A DNA stretch of 9,470 nt from contig JBGOTP010000197.1 in NCBI GenBank assembly GCA_041476545.1, positions 1 through 9,470 of the forward strand. Direction: 5' to 3'. This document shows positions 6,157 through 9,470 of the stretch, in pieces. The notes beneath the pieces are model-generated. The model was not told the origin of the DNA. It saw nothing but the letters and a program-made list of their open reading frames with translations, and did no database searches. Position 1 is the stretch's first letter. Every line of letters begins with the position of its first letter. The position numbers and the translations under genes are program-made. Origin of the DNA: JBGOTP01 sp041476545 (lineage in GTDB: Bacteria; Acidobacteriota; Vicinamibacteria; Vicinamibacterales; CAVVIG01).

Positions 6157-6417
6157 TCGGGGAGGCGCCGGCAATTTTGCGTAAACACGGAAGAGGTGCG
6201 ATGCGGACCGCCGCCCCCCACGTCTGGCACCATGCGTGCATGGAGTCCTGCTCCATCAACCTCGGACATCTACGCTCGGTAACTGTTCGCATTCGCCCCC
6301 CTCGCGTTCCCGCACGCCTGTCCGAGCACGGCTTTTGCACAGGGCCTCCGCGAGATCTGTCCTACCTCGGAGGGCCGCACGGATGCTGACGCAACCCACG
6401 ACGATGACGACCCCGAC

Positions 6418-6810
6418 ATGGCGACCGACAGCTCGGTCCCGGACACTATCCTTCCATCCAGTACTTCGATCGGCTCACGGACGGTGCGAGTGACGGACGT
6501 TCCGGAGAAGCGCTTGATGTTCGCCGTCATTCTTGATGCGGTGATTCATCTCCAGCGACGTGATTCCCGCGGCGCCGCGGAGGCGGTGGAGTGGATCCAA
6601 GGCGAGCACGACAGCGCGGTCTTTTCGTTCCAGAGCATCTGTGAAGCGCTCGACCTCGAACCGACCAGCTTAGCGCGCGCGCTCCTCGCCTGGCACCACG
6701 GTCCGCGGAGCGCACACCTCGGCGTACCGGCGCGCCAGCTCCGCACCGCGCACGCGAAGATCCGACCGCTCCGTCAACGTCGCCGCCGCCGCGCCGCGGC
6801 AACTGCCTGA
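6418..6810 (+). CDS. Small uncharacterised protein, F-S-F-x-x-I-C motif family (copy A)
   Basis: A 130-residue protein, the only convincing plus-strand gene. After a Ser/Thr-rich start it has VPEKRLMFAVILDAVIHLQ (28-46), an EAVEWI segment (55-60) and VFSFQSICEALDLEPTSLARALL (68-90). The last block looks like a helix-turn-helix: helix SFQSICEAL, turn DLEPT, helix SLARALL. The C-terminus (104-127) is Arg-rich (PLRQRRRRRAAA), compatible with nucleic-acid binding. The gene at 8757-9083 shares PE-(K/R)-RL, AV-x-x-DA, the Trp, SF-x-x-IC and LDL in the same order and spacing. I recall similar short hypothetical proteins in proteobacteria but know no function. The ATG has no good Shine-Dalgarno; the frame is open upstream to 6283 without another ATG or GTG. 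Possible DNA-binding regulator; inference only. Confidence 0.65.
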   Translation: MATDSSVPDTILPSSTSIGSRTVRVTDVPEKRLMFAVILDAVIHLQRRDSRGAAEAVEWIQGEHDSAVFSFQSICEALDLEPTSLARALLAWHHGPRSAHLGVPARQLRTAHAKIRPLRQRRRRRAAATA

Positions 6811-6843
6811 CGCGTCGTCAGCGGCTCGAGTCGGCGCGCCACC

Positions 6844-6990
6844 CAGCCATTCAGCGACGCCGCCGTGCCGGGAGCAGGTACCGGACCGATGCGTCGAGTG
6901 CGAGAACGTTCCGTCCTTGCACTTCGCGGTCGCACCGGTCGGGTCGGCATGCTTCCCTTTCGCCGGTGCTGGCGGCGCCGAGAACCGCAA
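6844..6990 (-). pseudogene. DUF3761 domain remnant lacking signal peptide
   Basis: Read on the minus strand, GATAKCKDGTFSHSTHRSGT then CSRHGGVAEWL closely fits the DUF3761 core, a short Cys/His-rich domain of small exported proteins of unknown function (two cysteines, DGT-(Y/F)-S, SGTCS-x-HGGVA-x-WL). Normal members have a signal peptide; here a TAG (6993-6991) stands directly before a TTG (6990) and no hydrophobic leader exists in this frame. After WL the frame runs on to 6670, antisense to the end of the plus-strand gene, instead of stopping; a one-base shift would meet a TGA at 6820-6818. It starts 17 bases past the phosphoesterase stop. The domain is clear; that it is a broken gene is likely but a reinitiated short peptide is possible. 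Confidence 0.55.
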
Positions 6991-7862
6991 CTACGAATCT
7001 CACTGGCTCATGGTACGAAGTCCGAGTAGGGCCGCGGCGCCTGCCCGAAGTCGAACGCGCTCATGAGGTCGTCGGTCGCCGGATCCCTATCGCGAGCCGT
7101 CATCGCCGGGAGGTTGAAGACTCCCTCACAGAATTTCGCGATCGAGGAAAACTCGCGACGCTCGTGCTGGACGACGCCCTTTTTCGCGAACGGGCTGATG
7201 ATGAGGCCTGGCACCCGGAACCCGAGACCGAAGCCATCCACCTGCGGCGGAACGACATGATCGTAGAAGCCGCCGTAGTCGTCCCAGGTCAGGATGATCA
7301 CGGAATGCGCCCACTCGGGCGAATTGCCGATCGCGTCGATGATCGCCCGCGTCCACTTCTGACCCCCTGTGACGTCGCCGACCCCAGGGTGCTCGCTGTT
7401 GACGTCGTTCGGCTTGATGAACGTGACGTGGCCGGCCCAGCCCTTGGCGATGTACTCGGCCATGTGTGTCTCGAGGTCCGGCGTCTCGATCAGGCGGTCG
7501 TTGAAGTCCGGGAGCGCGCGGATCACGTCGACGTCGCCGACGCTCGCGGCGAGGTCGAGGATGAAGTTCGCTCCCAAGTTGAGGATCGGGATGTTGTCCG
7601 TCTCCTGGAGGACGGTCCAGGCGAGGCCGGCTTGCTCGAGCTCAACCGGGAGCGCCGTGGCGATCTCCGCGGAGCTGAGATGGCTCTCCTGCCTCGTCTT
7701 GCCCGTCTGCGGGTCCAAGATGTCGAAATCCCCGTCGAGGTTGGGGTTCGAGATGTCGCCGCCCGCCGTCGCCGCCAGCAAGTAGAGGTGGTTCGGGAAG
7801 CTCTGGCTGAGCTCGGATGTGAACCAGCGATCGCTGAGCACGCCCTGATCGGCGAGGTGCCA

Positions 7863-7865
7863 CTA
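7863..7865 (-). other. In-frame amber codon in phosphoesterase
   Basis: TAG at codon 203 lies inside ACTAGT (7862-7867). Frames on both sides are the same, so no indel is needed; one base change (C to G in TAC) or a three-base insertion explains it. A sequencing error or stop readthrough cannot be excluded. No pyrrolysine or suppressor tRNA gene is visible in the window. Confidence 0.8.
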
Positions 7866-8340
7866 GTAGCCGACGCGCCGGCGGCCCGCCTCGGGCGTCA
7901 CGCCATAGCTCACGTAGGCGCCGTCGCTGCCATCGGCGTGAAGAAACCGGTCGAGGCCCGTCGGGTCGGGCTGGTGAGCGTCCTGGTCGAAGCCATCCAT
8001 GATCCCACCATCGAAATCGACGTGGGCCACCTCGAACGAGTTGTCGCCCGGCGACCAGTCGTCCTTGCTCGGCTCCGTGATCGTGATCATTCGACCGTTC
8101 GACGCGAGCCCCTGCGCCGGCGGGCTCGGCTCGTTCGGGTCGAGGTAGGAGAGGAAGAAATTGTCGTAGGTATGATTCTCTTTCAGAATGACGAAGACGT
8201 GCTGAACCGGCTGGTCCACCTGCTTCTGTGCCGGCGCCTGGTGGATGGTCGGCGCCGTGCCCGTACTGCTCCCGCATCCCGCGAGGGCGGAAGCCGCGAG
8301 GGCGACGGTGGAGATGAGCGACTTTGACGTTGAAAGAATG

Positions 8341-8404
8341 TGGTGTTTGGTGAAGCGATACTTCTCAACGCGACTAATCCCATCTTGGACGACGGAGATC
8401 ATGA
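8341..8404 (-). pseudogene. Relic of the F-S-F-x-x-I-C family inside the phosphoesterase 5' end
   Basis: The translated segment SVVQDGISRVEKYRF (27-40 region of the broken phosphoesterase) aligns without gaps to AVLEDAINRATKYRF in the gene at 8757-9083: V, D, I, R and KYRF are identical and most others conservative. The DNA is also similar over about 60 bases (roughly 70 percent by eye, against 8928-8987). The remainder of the family, including the Trp and SF-x-x-IC blocks, is absent; the lipoprotein signal of the phosphoesterase begins right after. It appears that a fragment of a third family member was joined to the enzyme gene. Confidence 0.5.
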
Positions 8405-8467
8405 GTGGATAGACACTCGCGCCCGAGGAAGATTCCCCGCCATCACCAGAATCGTGCGCAAGCGGTT

Positions 8468-8659
8468 TCATCGACCTACCCTAATGCGGGTCAAGGGACC
8501 CATCACTCCAAACACTTGCAATAGCCAAATGACGACCACAACAACCACGAGTATGTTTATGATCTGCTTGATTTTATAGTCCATTGGGATGTAGTTATTG
8601 ACGAGCCATAGCAACACACCGACAATAATAAGGTAGATTACCACCGTAATGAGCGGCAT
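8468..8659 (-). CDS. Thivi_2564-like small membrane protein
   Basis: A 63-residue inner-membrane protein with two hydrophobic helices: MPLITVVIYLIIVGVLLWLV (1-20) and NILVVVVVVIWLLQVFGVM (35-53), joined by NNYIPMDYKIKQI. The pattern (MPLI.., GVLLWL-x-N-x-YIPMD, KI-x-x-I-x-NI-x-VVV, WLL) is that of the short Thivi_2564 family of membrane proteins; the function is unknown. The ATG (8659) follows AAAGGAGAAGGC. The TGA overlaps the ATG of the phosphoesterase frame (ATGA). The DNA is strikingly AT-rich: 8521-8640 has 46 G/C in 120 bases, against about 70 percent in the phosphoesterase (7501-7560), which suggests recent arrival from elsewhere or relaxed selection. Confidence 0.8.
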   Translation of the reverse strand: MPLITVVIYLIIVGVLLWLVNNYIPMDYKIKQIINILVVVVVVIWLLQVFGVMGPLTRIRVGR

Positions 8660-8756
8660 GCCTTCTCCTTTGGCGATGAATTGTCTTCTGCTGCTTGATG
8701 CGCCCTTCAGCGCCTCAACAAATTGAGGACTGGGGCTTGCTAAGCGGCATCTCGTG

Positions 8757-9083
8757 TCACGCGGGTGCGGGCTGTCGCACTGGGGCCACGCGCAGGCCCT
8801 GACGCACGGCGTCCGCGTCGAGATCTAGAACGTCACAGATGCATTCGAAAGAATACGGCCAGTGGGTCTCTTCGCTGAAGAGCCACTGTTGCTCCTCGTC
8901 GAACAACCGTCGGCCTGGACCATCGGTGGCGAAGCGATATTTCGTGGCGCGATTGATCGCATCCTCGAGAACGGCGGTTATGAGCCGTCGCTCTGGCGCC
9001 AGCTTCTTGGAAGGTCCGAAGTGCTGCGAGGGCAGAATGACGTCGACCTGCATCATCGGGTAGAGATTCACTTTTCTAGCCAC
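8757..9083 (-). CDS. Small uncharacterised protein, F/Y-S-F-x-x-I-C motif family (copy B)
   Basis: A 108-residue soluble protein related to the plus-strand gene at 6418-6810. Blocks: PERRLITAVLEDAINRATKYRF (30-51), GRRLFDEEQQWLFSEE (57-72), YSFECICDVLDLDADAVRQGL (77-97). The last looks like a helix-turn-helix (helix FECICDVL, turn DLDAD, helix AVRQGL), so a DNA-binding or adaptor role is possible but unproven. Copy A has a shorter middle and a longer Arg-rich tail. The frame begins with a GTG (9083) that lacks a ribosome site; tandem ATGs at 9056 and 9053 are alternatives, and a possible -10 box at 9096-9091 would put the RNA start almost on the GTG, favouring 9056. It lies 80 bases after aqpZ and about 100 before the Thivi_2564-like gene. 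Confidence 0.75.
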   Translation of the reverse strand: MARKVNLYPMMQVDVILPSQHFGPSKKLAPERRLITAVLEDAINRATKYRFATDGPGRRLFDEEQQWLFSEETHWPYSFECICDVLDLDADAVRQGLRVAPVRQPAPA

Positions 9084-9090
9084 AGGTGTC

Positions 9091-9117
9091 TGTATAAAAT
9101 GTGCGGCCGCGATGCAA
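9091..9117 (-). promoter_or_regulatory. Possible sigma-70-like promoter for copy B
   Basis: On the minus strand TTGCAT (9117-9112) is followed after 15 bases by TATACA (9096-9091); shifting the -35 by one (CTTGCA) gives 16. Each box matches the consensus at four positions and spacing is short, so support is weak. The -35 region overlaps the 17-base repeat at 9114-9130. Confidence 0.25.
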
Positions 9118-9130
9118 GCTCGCAGTACTA
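9114..9130. repeat. 17-base dispersed repeat, copy 2
   Basis: GCAAGCTCGCAGTACTA, one mismatch from 5639-5655. It lies between the aqpZ stop and the start of copy B. Confidence 0.4.
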
Positions 9131-9131
9131 C

Positions 9132-9163
9132 GCACGTGGTACGATGTGTGCGGTCTTACGTGC
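9132..9163 (-). terminator. Weak inverted repeat just after aqpZ
   Basis: GCACGT (9132-9137) and ACGTGC (9158-9163) pair over six bases with a 20-base loop, ending directly at the aqpZ stop. There is no T run. It may be a weak transcript-end structure or coincidence. Confidence 0.25.
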
Positions 9164-9470
9164 TCACGTGACGAGGACCTCCTCGACGAGCACGTCGGCT
9201 CGCAGGAGGTCGGAACGAGCCGTTCGCTCCTCACCGGTCACGATCCGGTACATGACACCGGCGATCGCCGCCCCGAGCAGCGGCGCGACCCAGAACAGCC
9301 AGAGCTGTGTGAGCGCCCAGCCGCCGACGATCAACGCCGGCCCCGTGCTCCGTGCCGGATTCACCGACGCGTTCGTCACCGGGATGCTGATCAGATGGAT
9401 GAGCGTGAGGCCGAGCCCGATCGCCAGTGGCGCGCAGCCATGAGGGGCGCGGGCGTCGGTCGCCCCGAGG
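9164..9470 (-). CDS. aqpZ: Aquaporin Z, C-terminal part (5' end beyond window)
   Basis: The visible 101 residues form the end of an AqpZ-type water channel of the inner membrane. In order: LGATDARAPHGCAPLAIGL (loop and start of helix 5), LTLIHLISIPVTNASVNPAR (helix 5 into the second NPA half-helix), and LTQLWLFWVAPLLGAAIAGV (helix 6), then a charged tail of about 25 residues (TGEERTARSDLL..VEEVLVT). The second NPA motif and the following Arg of the selectivity filter are present, as is the filter His (LIHLI). The filter position that is Thr183 in E. coli AqpZ is Ala here (TNASVNPAR instead of TNTSVNPAR). The first NPA lies outside the window. AqpZ moves water during osmotic change, which suits the stress theme of neighbouring genes. 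The family call is firm. Confidence 0.95.
   Translation of the reverse strand, partial: LGATDARAPHGCAPLAIGLGLTLIHLISIPVTNASVNPARSTGPALIVGGWALTQLWLFWVAPLLGAAIAGVMYRIVTGEERTARSDLLRADVLVEEVLVT

Larger units (their letters stand above)
5908..6417. other. Gene-free region with direct and inverted repeats
   Basis: No frame here on either strand gives a recognisable protein; the short open frames are Arg/Pro/Cys-rich and lack family features or ribosome sites. It separates csbD (leftward) from the plus-strand gene at 6418, so it must hold divergent promoters if both are expressed. It contains the direct repeat at 6014-6074 and the inverted repeat at 6119-6156. It is less GC-rich in its first half than its surroundings. 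Confidence 0.5.
7008..8471 (-). pseudogene. PF04185-type phosphoesterase lipoprotein (acid phosphatase/phospholipase C-like), interrupted by an in-frame TAG
   Basis: One frame of 488 codons broken only by TAG at codon 203 (7865-7863); the parts are 8471-7863 (202 residues) and, from a GTG, 7841-7008 (277 residues). A lipoprotein signal ends SALAGC (Cys66). Family features: HVFVILKENHTYDNFF (91-106) with Glu98/Asn99, SQSFPNHLYLL (222-232) with Ser224 as likely nucleophile, EHPGVGDVTGGQ, TWDDYGGFYDHV with Asp397/Asp398, and PGLIISPFAKKG. These match the Glu-Asn, Ser, Asp-Asp set of AcpA-type enzymes, which cleave phosphate esters in the periplasm or outside. The stop separates Glu-Asn from the rest, so neither part should be active. 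The context TAC-TAG-TGG-CAC-CTC suggests Tyr TAC changed to TAG (relatives have YYW-x-LA). The ATG at 8471 overlaps the upstream stop as ATGA; another ATG lies at 8402. Confidence 0.85.

Noticed and set aside
6117..6389. 90-codon plus-strand frame in the gene-free region
   Set aside because: No ribosome site, no family features, and composition rich in Arg, Pro, His and Cys.
6966..8327. Longest plus-strand open frame (453 codons)
   Set aside because: It is antisense to the phosphoesterase, whose family motifs are unmistakable; the plus product is an Arg/Asp/Glu/Val-rich shadow without domains.
8713..8728. Small palindrome CCTCAA-CAAA-TTGAGG
   Set aside because: Only six base pairs, no T run and no clear position relative to a gene end; too weak to call a terminator.
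1..9470. tRNA, rRNA, CRISPR or transposase
   Set aside because: No cloverleaf, no regularly spaced repeats, no rRNA-like stretches and no transposase motifs were found on either strand.

Overview
The window comes from a high-GC Gram-negative bacterium, most likely a proteobacterium. OmpA-type outer-membrane protein, lipobox lipoproteins, periplasmic BON proteins, an AqpZ-type aquaporin and a Thivi_2564-type membrane protein all point that way, and gammaproteobacteria or a related soil/water lineage is my best guess. Almost everything is transcribed leftwards (minus strand); the one convincing plus-strand gene lies at 6418-6810. No rRNA, tRNA, CRISPR array or insertion sequence is visible.

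Layout in order of minus-strand transcription, right to left. (1) 9470-8468: the 3' two-thirds-or-less of aqpZ (cut by the window edge), a small gene of an unnamed family with an F/Y-S-F-x-x-I-C motif, and a low-GC gene for a small Thivi_2564-like membrane protein. (2) 8471-7008: a secreted PF04185-type phosphoesterase lipoprotein broken by one in-frame amber codon, followed by a headless DUF3761 remnant (about 6990-6844). (3) On the plus strand, 6418-6810, a second member of the unnamed family, preceded by about 500 bases without a gene that hold a two-copy direct repeat and an inverted repeat. (4) 5907-4346: CsbD, a small secreted protein with a beta-rich core, a second CsbD, and a small secreted FxLYD-like protein. 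(5) 4345-3931: a gene-poor stretch with a 38-base relic of the first csbD. (6) 3930-1332: a periplasmic protein with four BON domains, an OmpA-family protein, and a single-BON lipoprotein. (7) 1335-514: a class I SAM methyltransferase whose GTG start overlaps the BON stop. (8) 361-1: the start of an exported protein that runs off the left edge.

The intact genes are mostly envelope and general-stress accessory functions: BON proteins (OsmY-like), OmpA, CsbD, aquaporin, and small exported proteins of unknown role. This suggests an osmotic/envelope-stress island built by gene duplication. Many genes have their own strong Shine-Dalgarno sequence, and intergenic gaps of 60-400 bases suggest several transcription units rather than one operon. 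Signs of flux are plain: a nonsense-mutated phosphoesterase, a truncated DUF3761 gene, a csbD tail fragment, and a relic of the unnamed family fused to the 5' end of the broken phosphoesterase.

The best candidate for something undescribed is the small protein family at 6418-6810 and 8757-9083, with its third, degraded copy at about 8341-8404. All calls rest on reading the sequence and remembered family features; no database search was run.
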